Positions 1 through 7,154 of a stretch of 7,844 bases of DNA are shown here, one piece after another. The notes under the pieces are model-generated. The model saw nothing but the letters and a program-made list of their open reading frames with translations, ran no database searches and was not told the DNA's origin. This stretch comes from Syntrophobacterales bacterium (GTDB taxonomy: Bacteria; Desulfobacterota; Syntrophobacteria; BM002). The stretch is taken from the NCBI GenBank assembly GCA_030613915.1, contig JAUWKY010000098.1, positions 1-7,844 on the forward strand, written 5' to 3'. The translations under genes were made by a program, and so were the position numbers. Each line of letters starts with the position of its first letter. The first letter of the stretch is position 1.

Positions 1-1
1 T

Positions 2-94
2 CACGGTAGTGCAGTGGGTGCAATTGATTACCATGGCATGCCGAGCTTTATCCTGCGAGATCATGCAGACGAGGTAATCTGGTCGGCACCCTGA
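2..94 (+). CDS. C-terminal fragment of an unidentified protein
   Basis: The reading frame starting at base 2 is open for 30 codons and ends in TGA at 92-94. It would encode a C-terminus ending in IDYHGMPSFILRDHADEVIW followed by SAP. The composition looks protein-like, and the stop lies 31 nt before the lpxA ATG, so the gene could be co-transcribed with lpxA. I do not recognise the family from so short a tail. It does not look like the end of FabZ, LpxC or LpxD, the usual lpxA neighbours. The 5' part lies outside the window. The frame could also be open by chance. Confidence 0.45.
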   Translation, partial: HGSAVGAIDYHGMPSFILRDHADEVIWSAP

Positions 95-110
95 CTCACG
101 CTTTTTGCTC

Positions 111-117
111 AAGGAGG
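111..117 (+). promoter_or_regulatory. lpxA ribosome binding site that fixes the start
   Basis: AAGGAGG is a full Shine-Dalgarno match 8 nt before the ATG at 126. The open frame could begin at a TTG at 105, but that codon lies upstream of this site and has no ribosome binding site of its own. The ATG at 126 is therefore the preferred start. Confidence 0.85.
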
Positions 118-125
118 TTCTGACA

Positions 126-929
126 ATGACCACCACAGAGTATCAACCGCACATTCACCCCACCGCCATTGTCGATTCCAGGGCGGAGATCCATCCAGAG
201 ACCGAAATTGGACCCTACGTGATTATCGACGGGCCGGTAAGGATTGGTCGCTCTACACGGGTGATGGCATATGCCCATCTCACGGGTTGGACTGAAATAG
301 GGGACGATAACACCATCCACATGGGGGCTGTCATCGGCCACGAGCCTCAGGACTTGGAGTACGAGGGTGGAGAGTCATATCTGCGGATAGGTCACCGCAA
401 CACAATCAGAGAACACGCGCAAATTCATCGCGGCACCAAACCCGGGAGTTCCACCATTATTGGCGACGACAACTTTATCATGAACCAGGCCCACATAGCC
501 CACAACTGTGAGATCGGCAACCGCACCGTTATCGCGGGCGGTGCTCTTTTGGCTGGATATGTGGGGGTGGAAGACTGGGCTTTCATATCGGGCAACTGTG
601 TGGTCCACCAGTTCGTGCGGATCGGAAAATTTGCAATGCTTCGCGGTCTATCCCGCACCAGTCGTGATGTTCCGCCTTATTGCATTATGGACGGCACTCA
701 CACAGTTAAGGCGATTAACCAAGTGGGACTGGAACGCGCGGGTTACAGCAAGGAGACAATTGGCGAGATCAAAAGAGCTTTTTCTCAACTGTTTCGCCGC
801 AAGAGCAACCTCGCCCAGGCGATCCAGGAACTCGAAGGCAAAGGCTCCCTTTCTGAGGAAGTGACGTATCTTTTAGATTTTATAAAAAGTTCAAAGCGCG
901 GCGTCTGTTTTGGGCCCAGGAACCGGTAG
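126..929 (+). CDS. lpxA: Acyl-ACP--UDP-N-acetylglucosamine O-acyltransferase (LpxA)
   Basis: LpxA catalyses the first step of lipid A synthesis in the cytoplasm: transfer of an R-3-hydroxyacyl group from acyl carrier protein to the 3-OH of UDP-GlcNAc. The 267-aa product has the family's usual length. Residues 8 to about 190 show hexapeptide repeats of a left-handed beta helix (IHPTAIV, AEIHPETEIG, VRIG, TEIGDDNTI). Family signatures include GHEPQDLEYEG (71-81), IREHAQIHRGT (94-104) and AHIAHNCEIGN (122-132). By alignment with E. coli LpxA, His126 is the catalytic base (E. coli H125). HQFVRIG (161-167) and DVPPYCIM (181-188) follow, then a helical C-terminal domain ending near KSSKRGV. Gly174 aligns with E. 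coli Gly173 of the acyl-chain ruler, which hints at a long acyl chain (inference). The usual lpxD-fabZ-lpxB neighbours are absent. acpP, encoding the acyl donor carrier, lies 186 nt downstream. Confidence 0.95.
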   Translation: MTTTEYQPHIHPTAIVDSRAEIHPETEIGPYVIIDGPVRIGRSTRVMAYAHLTGWTEIGDDNTIHMGAVIGHEPQDLEYEGGESYLRIGHRNTIREHAQIHRGTKPGSSTIIGDDNFIMNQAHIAHNCEIGNRTVIAGGALLAGYVGVEDWAFISGNCVVHQFVRIGKFAMLRGLSRTSRDVPPYCIMDGTHTVKAINQVGLERAGYSKETIGEIKRAFSQLFRRKSNLAQAIQELEGKGSLSEEVTYLLDFIKSSKRGVCFGPRNR

Positions 930-958
930 TCGACCGGAGATTTCTACCTGTTTATTAT
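930..958 (+). promoter_or_regulatory. Candidate sigma70-type promoter for acpP
   Basis: TCGACC (930-935, four of six matches to TTGACA) is separated by 17 nt from TATTAT (953-958, five of six matches to TATAAT). Transcription would start near 965 and leave a leader of about 150 nt before acpP. The leader contains a small hairpin, GCCC-CTTT-GGGC, at about 1079-1090. The -35 box begins right after the lpxA stop codon. The call is based on sequence match only, and read-through from lpxA is equally possible. Confidence 0.35.
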
Positions 959-1115
959 AGTAAACTCTTATTAATACCTGATAAATCATGCCCACAAGCT
1001 AAATCCCTCCTCCCGATTGTTTTCGCCTGCACGATTTTTGCATTCAAACCAAGGCTAAACATTTGCGGGCCTCTCAAGCCCCTTTGGGCAGAGACATGAG
1101 AGCAAGGAGGAAGGT

Positions 1116-1364
1116 ATGGGCATAGTGGAGATCAAAAATCGGATTGTTGAAATTGTTGCCAATCAGCTAGGTATAGAAGAGGAGGACGTCACTGCCGAGG
1201 CGAGCGTAATAGATGACCTTGGGGCGGATTCCCTGGACGTTGTGGAGTTGGTCATGGCCTTGGAAGAGGAGTTTGACCTAGAGATCCCCGACGAAGAAGC
1301 GGAGAAGATCACAAACGTCCAGAATATCTTCGATTACATGGCAAATGCTTTGCAGGCGGCCTAG
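1116..1364 (+). CDS. acpP: Acyl carrier protein
   Basis: This is the small acidic carrier that holds growing acyl chains as thioesters on a 4'-phosphopantetheine arm during type II fatty acid synthesis, and that donates hydroxyacyl groups to LpxA. The 82-aa product has the standard length and four-helix pattern. The attachment motif [18 protein letters not shown] has the modified serine at residue 39. Helix II is strongly acidic ([20 protein letters not shown]), as expected for partner binding. The ATG has the strong Shine-Dalgarno AAGGAGG at 1104-1110, 5 nt upstream. In many bacteria acpP is followed by fabF; here it is followed by an unrelated envelope gene, so fatty acid synthesis genes are not clustered at this spot. 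lpxA upstream uses the charged product as substrate. Confidence 0.96.
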   Translation: MGIVEIKNRIVEIVANQLGIEEEDVTAEASVIDDLGADSLDVVELVMALEEEFDLEIPDEEAEKITNVQNIFDYMANALQAA

Positions 1365-1466
1365 ATTGGACAACTGGTCGCTTCCTTTATCCATATGGCT
1401 TCTGGGGTTTCCTTACCCGGATATATAACTTTTCTTCATGGAAGCAAGCAGCCTCACAGTTGGGGG

Positions 1467-1473
1467 AAGGAGG
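1467..1473 (+). promoter_or_regulatory. Ribosome binding site that fixes the OmpA-like protein start
   Basis: AAGGAGG lies 6 nt before the ATG at 1480 and 3 nt before the adjacent ATG at 1477. The open frame extends upstream to an ATG at 1438, but that would place a hydrophilic stretch with RRR before the signal peptide and has no ribosome binding site. The ATG at 1480 gives normal spacing and a clean signal peptide. Confidence 0.8.
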
Positions 1474-1479
1474 AGGATG

Positions 1480-2982
1480 ATGCTTATCAGAAAAAAAATC
1501 GTAATCATGGCAGTGCTCACCGCATTATGTTTCCTGGCTCTCGGTGCAGGGAGCACGGTGCAAGCGGAGCCATTTCAGACAACCGATAATCTGACGGTAC
1601 AGATTAATTGGTTAGAACACAACCTCAGCAACGCCCGAATGGACCAAGTAGATATCTTGTCACCAACCCACTTTGCCAAGGCTGAAGAATTCCTAAACGG
1701 CGCCAAAAAACGGCTGGAGCGTGGAGATAGCCCGGCGAAAATCGTCAAGAAGATATCAAGAGCCCAAGCTGAACTCAAAAAGGCTACGGAATCGTCGCGC
1801 CTGGCGAAAACCGAATTGTCCGACGTCATAAAAGCCCGGGAAATGGCGCGCTCTGCCGGTGCCACCAGCTATGAGCAGGACTACGCTGAGGCGGAAAGAA
1901 AATTCCTCGGTCTCACAAAGGCGGTTGAGAAAGATAAGGTATCACGCGCCCGCAAGAATGCTCCAAAGGTGGCGGAACGCTATCGAAAGCTCGAGTTGCG
2001 AGCAATTAAAGAGCAAACCCTGGGCGAAGCGCGCACGCTCATCAAGCAAGCCGAGAAGGAAGGGGCACGAAAGTTCGCGCCGAAGACCTACACGGCAGTG
2101 CAGGAAAAATTGAAGGAAGTTGATGGATTTATTACCAAAAACCGCTACCAGAAGTTGAAGATGCACAACATGGCCAACGAGGCTCTGCTGCAGGCGGGCC
2201 GCCTTCTGCAAGTGACACGGCAGACTAAAACCATCAAAACAATGAAACCCGAGCACATCACCCTCTGGGTGGAGGGGATTCTGTACGATACTGCAAACAA
2301 GCTTGGCACCGCTGATATGCGCAATCAACCTCTGGGAACCCAGGTGGAAAATATTACGGGCTCCATCGACGCCTTGCAGCAAGATCAGCGCTTCCTGGTC
2401 ACTAAAGTGAAAAACCAGCAGGCAGAAATGGAGGCAATGACTGAACAGATTGCCTTTCTGGAAAATCAAACCCAGAAGGAAAAGGCTGCCAAAAAGCGGT
2501 TCGCTGCAGAACAGGAGGCCACTGCAAAACGGCTGGAAGCAGAGAGGCGGTTTAACCAGCTGTTTACCAAGGTCCGAACCTACTTCAGCCCGGAGGAAGC
2601 AGAAGTATACAAACAGGGCTCCGAGCTGGTAATTCGGTTGAAAACGATTCAATTCCCCGTTGGCAAAGAGGTGATAATGCCGAGCAATTACTCCCTGCTG
2701 AGTAAAGCTCAGAGAGCCATTCGCACCTTTGGCCAACCCAATCTTATTATTGAGGGACATACGGACAGCACCGGCTCAGATGTGAATAACCAGCACTTGT
2801 CCCAGCGACGGGCGGAAGCCGTTCGCGCCTATCTGGTCGCCAACGGTACCCTGCCAATGGACAAGATCATAGCTGTGGGATATGGATCCAAGCGGCCTTT
2901 GGCATCCAACAAATCCGCGACGGGAAGGGCTATCAACCGGAGAATTGATGTGATCATCAAAACTCAGGCCGAGGCAGGGTAG
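1480..2982 (+). CDS. OmpA-family envelope protein with helical-repeat N-terminal region
   Basis: This is a predicted 500-aa exported protein that would tether a periplasmic or outer-membrane structure to peptidoglycan. Residues 1-29 form a signal peptide: MLIRKK, a hydrophobic core, then VQA before Glu30. There is no lipobox cysteine at the cleavage site. Residues about 60-270 are Lys/Ala/Glu-rich helices in three related units starting near 62, 128 and 198, similar in style to DUF4398 proteins. Residues about 288-360 are a predicted coiled coil. Residues about 385-497 are an OmpA/Pal C-terminal domain with GHTDSTG, LSQRRAEAVRAYL, VGYG and GRAINRRIDVII. Asp429 and Arg444, 15 residues apart, match the diaminopimelate-binding Asp/Arg pair known from OmpA. 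No beta-barrel domain is evident, so this is not a classical OmpA porin. It may be co-transcribed with acpP (115-nt gap) and is followed by a strong terminator. The exact role is unknown. Confidence 0.88.
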   Translation: MLIRKKIVIMAVLTALCFLALGAGSTVQAEPFQTTDNLTVQINWLEHNLSNARMDQVDILSPTHFAKAEEFLNGAKKRLERGDSPAKIVKKISRAQAELKKATESSRLAKTELSDVIKAREMARSAGATSYEQDYAEAERKFLGLTKAVEKDKVSRARKNAPKVAERYRKLELRAIKEQTLGEARTLIKQAEKEGARKFAPKTYTAVQEKLKEVDGFITKNRYQKLKMHNMANEALLQAGRLLQVTRQTKTIKTMKPEHITLWVEGILYDTANKLGTADMRNQPLGTQVENITGSIDALQQDQRFLVTKVKNQQAEMEAMTEQIAFLENQTQKEKAAKKRFAAEQEATAKRLEAERRFNQLFTKVRTYFSPEEAEVYKQGSELVIRLKTIQFPVGKEVIMPSNYSLLSKAQRAIRTFGQPNLIIEGHTDSTGSDVNNQHLSQRRAEAVRAYLVANGTLPMDKIIAVGYGSKRPLASNKSATGRAINRRIDVIIKTQAEAG

Positions 2983-2987
2983 AAGTC

Positions 2988-3021
2988 GATTTCGGATTGC
3001 GGATTTGGGATTGCGGATTTG
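2988..3021 (+). repeat. GATTTCGGATTGCGG-type repeat block after the OmpA-like gene
   Basis: The block starts 5 nt after the stop codon. It contains a perfect tandem duplication of the 14-mer GGATTGCGGATTTG (2994-3007 and 3008-3021). Its first 14 bases, GATTTCGGATTGCG (2988-3001), occur inverted at 3250-3263 after mreB. It looks like a member of a dispersed, degenerate intergenic repeat family. It codes for nothing visible. Confidence 0.75.
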
Positions 3022-3101
3022 AGAAGATTACTGCTAGTTGAAATGGGTGTGTAAACACTGGAAGTGTGTTGAAGACCGTACCATTACTGGAAATGTCATT
3101 C

Positions 3102-3136
3102 TGAGTCCCGCCACTTTAGGCGGGACTCATTTTTTT
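3102..3136 (+). terminator. Strong intrinsic terminator of the lpxA-acpP-ompA-like run
   Basis: A perfect 11-bp stem, TGAGTCCCGCC (3102-3112) with GGCGGGACTCA (3119-3129), encloses a 6-nt loop ACTTTA and is followed at once by seven Ts (3130-3136). It works on the plus strand only, since the other side of the stem has no T-run. It lies about 120 nt past the OmpA-like stop codon, so that transcript would carry an unusually long 3' untranslated end. Confidence 0.93.
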
Positions 3137-3249
3137 AATTGCGGAAATTTATGATCTGTAAGTTTAGACTTGATCGTTTTATTGCAGGGTGAAAGTCTGT
3201 ATTGGAGCCCAAATTTGCAAGTGGCTGGTCGCTAAGCGAGTCATCAATA

Positions 3250-4332
<1,083 letters not shown>

Positions 4333-4552
4333 TTAACGGGCAATGGTGATGCTCAAATCATACAGCAACCGAGACTACCTCGTCCCACCGACTGAGGGAA
4401 CGCACTTCGGGGCCCACCCTGCCTCGCTTTTTTTCACTCAGGATAAACGTCATTTGTGACAGCTTTACGAAGAACAATAGAGCAAAATACATGCCAAGAT
4501 ATTACATAAACACGATAAACATTCTTGGGGAAACTCCTGGCATACAAATCAC

Positions 4553-4579
4553 TTGACAATTACTGGTTTTTCCTATAAA
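4553..4579 (+). promoter_or_regulatory. Candidate sigma70 promoter with a consensus -35
   Basis: A perfect TTGACA (4553-4558) is followed after 15 nt by TATAAA (4574-4579). The spacer is 2 nt shorter than ideal. Transcription would begin near 4586 and meet a terminator at 4671, about 290 nt before the AOR start codon, so this promoter would serve a short RNA or an attenuated leader. Confidence 0.5.
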
Positions 4580-4585
4580 AAAGTC

Positions 4586-4671
4586 GCTCGTTCCATTAGT
4601 TACATATCAGCTCCGGCTTTGGCAAAACACCACCCCAAAAAAGGCAGGACCTGCTTCTGGGGCCTTTTTTT
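4586..4671 (+). ncRNA. Candidate small RNA or attenuated leader of about 86 nt
   Basis: The sequence runs from the predicted start near 4586 to the T-run at 4665-4671. It contains no ATG and no ribosome binding site. The only clear structure is the terminator hairpin at its end. It does not show the conserved core I would expect of a molybdenum/tungsten cofactor riboswitch, which would otherwise be an attractive guess given the cofactor-dependent gene downstream. It could be a free-standing small RNA or the terminated leader of the AOR transcript. Confidence 0.35.
4633..4671 (+). terminator. Plus-strand intrinsic terminator upstream of the AOR gene
   Basis: CCCCA (4633-4637) pairs with TGGGG (4658-4662). 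Inside, an imperfect stem continues (AA with TT, then GCA with TGC around a GGACC loop). The tract CC plus seven Ts (4665-4671) follows. The stem has internal bulges, so it is weaker than the one at 3102, but the U-tract is excellent. Confidence 0.65.
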
Positions 4672-4749
4672 GCTTGACTGTTGTTGTTCCTTGCTTGTTG
4701 TCCGTCTTCTATTGCATGAGGATTGCTCCGAGTTTGTCCATCCATGAAT

Positions 4750-4779
4750 AAAAAAGAGGCCCCGACAACCTCTAGCCTC
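4750..4779 (-). terminator. Minus-strand intrinsic terminator
   Basis: Read on the minus strand, GAGGC (4779-4775) pairs with GCCTC (4760-4756) and runs into six Ts (4755-4750). An alternative stem pairs AGAGG (4773-4769) with CCTCT (4759-4755). No minus-strand gene lies to the right, so it would stop antisense transcription from the AOR region or from an unseen promoter. Confidence 0.5.
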
Positions 4780-4806
4780 GACTCAACTATCCTCTCCAGT
4801 ACAGCC

Positions 4807-4829
4807 ACGGACCTACAAGAACGGACCTA
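4807..4829 (+). promoter_or_regulatory. Direct repeat ACGGACCTA, possible regulator binding site before the AOR gene
   Basis: Two perfect copies of ACGGACCTA (4807-4815 and 4821-4829) are spaced 14 nt start to start, 43-65 nt before the AOR start codon. Paired direct repeats of this kind are used by some response regulators and activators. No regulator gene is in the window, so the assignment is inference. Confidence 0.35.
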
Positions 4830-4861
4830 TTCTTTTAACCCGAGCCACCGCTCACAGTGAA

Positions 4862-4868
4862 AAGGGGA
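4862..4868 (+). promoter_or_regulatory. AOR ribosome binding site that decides the start
   Basis: AAGGGGA ends 3 nt before the ATG at 4872, somewhat close but usable. The frame is open up to a GTG at 4857, which has no Shine-Dalgarno upstream and would itself overlap this site. The ATG at 4872 is preferred. Confidence 0.6.
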
Positions 4869-4871
4869 CAG

Positions 4872-7034
4872 ATGAAAACATTGGACTCAAGCAAATATCA
4901 GGTTGCTCCCGTGCGAGCTGGATACACGGATCGGATCTTACAGCTGGATTTAAGCTCCCTCACCACATCGATAACAGAAGTGGATCCTGATTTCAGGCGC
5001 AAATACATCGGCGGTCGCGGCTATGCCATGAAGATGATCTGGGACGGGACCACCGAGGAGACCCGCTACGACAGTCCAGAAAATATTCTGGTCATGGCCA
5101 GCGGACCTCTCGGTAATGAACCAAGATTCCCGGGAACTGGGAAGTTCGTCGTAGGCACCATTTCCCCTCTCACAGAGACCTTCGTCGACTCAAATATTGG
5201 GGGACATTTTGCGCCGCTCTTGAAGATGTCAGGCTTTGACGCCCTTGCTGTTCATGGAATCTCCACAGAAGAAGTGGTGGTAATCGTGGATGGCGATGAA
5301 GGCACCGTAACTGTCACCACAGCCCCTTCATACGGCGAGGAAATTGACGGAGGGGGACTAGAATATGGCGAGGCCCTGTTGAAAGAATTCACTGGTGGCG
5401 AGCTCACAGAAAATGTGGCTGCAGTAACCACCGGCAATGGTGCCTTACACGCCAGATTCGGGATTATTAACAGCCTGTTTTATGACAGGCGTCGTCGCCG
5501 GATCCGCAGCAAACAAGCCGGACGCGGTGGAACAGGAACTGTCATGCGGGCTAAGGGTTTGAGGGCGGTGATAGTCCGTTCGAGCCAGGCCCGGGTAAAG
5601 GCAAATCATCCTGCAGATAAAGAGTCCGTACAGGAGGCGGGAGCTAAACTAAAAAGGGTAATAAGCCAGCAGGATCCTAAACAGCTCAATCTGCGCGCCT
5701 GGGGCACCCCCGTTCTGACTGAGTACATGAACAAGTTCCATTTGCTGCCAGTAAATAACTATCAATACGGCCAGCATCCTGATGCTCCTGCGGTTTTTGC
5801 CGACGTTTTTCTGGAGCGCTACTTCAACAAAGAAGTACCAGACGGCTGCTATATGGGCTGCAATCTGGCCTGCGCCAAAGGGGCCGAAGATGTTGTCCTT
5901 ACCAGGGGTCCGCGGGCTGGCAGGAAGGTGGGTATTGATGGTCCGGAATACGAAACTCTCGGAGCTGTCACCTGCCAGGGAATATTTGATCCCCACTTTA
6001 TCATGGAATATAACTGGTACTGTGACGAGTACGGCCTGGACACTATTTCTATGGGTGTGACAGCCGCATTTCTTATGGAGTGCTTTCAGCGGGGGTATTT
6101 AGCCGGTGAAGAGACCGGCTATGATTTATCCTGGGGTAACATTGACGCCGCTGACCGTCTGCTGCATGAAACAGCCACAGGGGAAGGACTAGGTAAGATA
6201 TGTGGTCAAGGGGTGCAGCGGGCAAAAAAGTGGGTTGCGGAAAAGTACGGTGCAAAAACAAACACACCCATTGATGAAACTATGTCCGAACTGGGCAAGT
6301 TCGGGATGGAAGTCAAGGGCTTGGAGTTCTCTCTGTATATTTGCAAAGAGTCGCTGGCTCAGCAGGGCGGATACGGCTTCTCCCTTAAGGGACCCCAACA
6401 TGATGAGGCCTGGCTGATTTTCATTGATCAGGTACATAATGAGATACCCTCTTTTGAAATGAAGGCCGACGCCTTGAAGTGGTTCCCGCTGATCCGCACC
6501 TGGTTCAATGCAGTGGGGCTCTGCAAGCTTCCCTGGATTGACGTGCGCCATCCTGAGGCGGCCCAGACGGACAACCCTTCCCAGAATCAGCCCACTCTTG
6601 AATACTATGCCCAGTACTACAGTGCCACAACAGGCGAGAACAAAAGCTTACAGGATATTCTCGATGACTCTGAGAGGCTGTATGTCTTACAAAAGATGAT
6701 AAACGTACGCCAGGGAAAGGGGACGAGAGATTTCGATCAGATACCACTAAGGGCCATGGGGCCGGCTTACTTCAACGAATACCAATCACGTAGCGACTAC
6801 TACGATGACTGGTTGCGGGAGCAACTCGGAACAGACACTGCCCTCCCCGAGTCTCCCGAAGAAAGACACCAAGCTATCTTAAACCTCAGGCGGCAGGCAT
6901 ATCAAAGGCTCTGTGACGTAGTTTACAAGGCCAAGGGATATACACCTGAGGGGGTGCCTTTGCGGAAAACCTTGGAAAAATTCGACCTCTTAGACGAAAA
7001 GGCCGCAGCACTGCTGCAAGCCCATGATGTCTAA
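4872..7034 (+). CDS. Aldehyde:ferredoxin oxidoreductase (AOR) family tungstoenzyme
   Basis: Members of this family oxidise aldehydes, reduce carboxylic acids or reduce benzoyl-CoA, using a tungsten (rarely molybdenum) bis-pyranopterin and one [4Fe-4S] cluster, generally in anaerobes. The 720-aa product carries the AOR N-terminal domain: IGGRGYAMK (46-54), then SGPLGN, FPGTGKFVVGTISPLTETFV and GGHFAPLLKMSGFDALAVHG. GRGGTGTVMRAKG (217-229) follows. Candidate cluster ligands are Cys326, Cys330, Cys334 and Cys551. The first pterin motif is intact: D385-EY-G388-L-D390. The second reads N546-AVGLC551, with Asn where P. furiosus AOR has Asp489. The RRRRRIRSKQAGRGG segment and the CX3CX3C spacing suggest a branch nearer to BamB-like AORs than to archaeal AOR (inference from memory), so the substrate is unknown. 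No signal peptide or ferredoxin-like subunit gene is present. A MoaD-like gene follows at 7155. Confidence 0.93.
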   Translation: MKTLDSSKYQVAPVRAGYTDRILQLDLSSLTTSITEVDPDFRRKYIGGRGYAMKMIWDGTTEETRYDSPENILVMASGPLGNEPRFPGTGKFVVGTISPLTETFVDSNIGGHFAPLLKMSGFDALAVHGISTEEVVVIVDGDEGTVTVTTAPSYGEEIDGGGLEYGEALLKEFTGGELTENVAAVTTGNGALHARFGIINSLFYDRRRRRIRSKQAGRGGTGTVMRAKGLRAVIVRSSQARVKANHPADKESVQEAGAKLKRVISQQDPKQLNLRAWGTPVLTEYMNKFHLLPVNNYQYGQHPDAPAVFADVFLERYFNKEVPDGCYMGCNLACAKGAEDVVLTRGPRAGRKVGIDGPEYETLGAVTCQGIFDPHFIMEYNWYCDEYGLDTISMGVTAAFLMECFQRGYLAGEETGYDLSWGNIDAADRLLHETATGEGLGKICGQGVQRAKKWVAEKYGAKTNTPIDETMSELGKFGMEVKGLEFSLYICKESLAQQGGYGFSLKGPQHDEAWLIFIDQVHNEIPSFEMKADALKWFPLIRTWFNAVGLCKLPWIDVRHPEAAQTDNPSQNQPTLEYYAQYYSATTGENKSLQDILDDSERLYVLQKMINVRQGKGTRDFDQIPLRAMGPAYFNEYQSRSDYYDDWLREQLGTDTALPESPEERHQAILNLRRQAYQRLCDVVYKAKGYTPEGVPLRKTLEKFDLLDEKAAALLQAHDV

Positions 7035-7046
7035 TCAGTGCTTTAA

Positions 7047-7082
7047 ATTTTAGGCATTTTAGAACATTTTAGCGCATTTTAG
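7047..7082 (+). repeat. Four phased ATTTTAG repeats upstream of the moaD-like promoter
   Basis: ATTTTAG occurs at 7047, 7056, 7066 and 7076, with start-to-start spacings of 9, 10 and 10 nt, close to one DNA helical turn. The last copy ends 4 nt before the -35 box. Phased A/T tracts bend DNA and can act like an UP element. Confidence 0.8.
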
Positions 7083-7086
7083 ACAC

Positions 7087-7115
7087 TTGGCAACTAATGT
7101 CGAGCGTATTATAAT
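7087..7115 (+). promoter_or_regulatory. Near-consensus sigma70 promoter for the moaD-like gene
   Basis: TTGGCA (7087-7092, five of six) is followed by exactly 17 nt and then a perfect TATAAT (7110-7115). Transcription would start near 7122, leaving about 33 nt before the ATG at 7155. This is the best promoter match in the window and suggests that the small gene is expressed independently of the AOR gene. Confidence 0.8.
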
Positions 7116-7154
7116 CCCTAGCTGCTTGAGATAACCTTTCGCAGAGAATAGACC

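Noticed and set aside
1942..2760. Long minus-strand open frame of 272 codons inside the OmpA-like gene
   Set aside because: It is fully antisense to a gene with a clear signal peptide and OmpA domain. Its translation shows no recognisable domain, and it arises from the codon composition of the Lys/Glu/Ala-rich coding strand.
4449..4460. GTCA-TTTG-TGAC palindrome as an FNR, CRP or Rex site
   Set aside because: The half-sites do not match the known consensus of these regulators, the palindrome is only 4 bp per arm, and no promoter could be tied to it.
4492..4543. Alternative pairings ATGCCA/TGGCAT and CCAAGA/TCTTGG suggesting a riboswitch
   Set aside because: They lie upstream of the only plausible plus-strand promoter in the region and do not match a riboswitch core that I know. 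Six-base pairings of this kind are common by chance in AT-rich spacer.
4553..4747. 64-codon frame in the region before the AOR gene
   Set aside because: It starts at the TTG of the TTGACA box, crosses an intrinsic terminator, has no ribosome binding site, and its cysteine/leucine-rich translation resembles no protein.
4586..4871. Molybdenum/tungsten cofactor riboswitch before the AOR gene
   Set aside because: I looked for the conserved Moco RNA core and could not see it. The context alone is not enough to call it.
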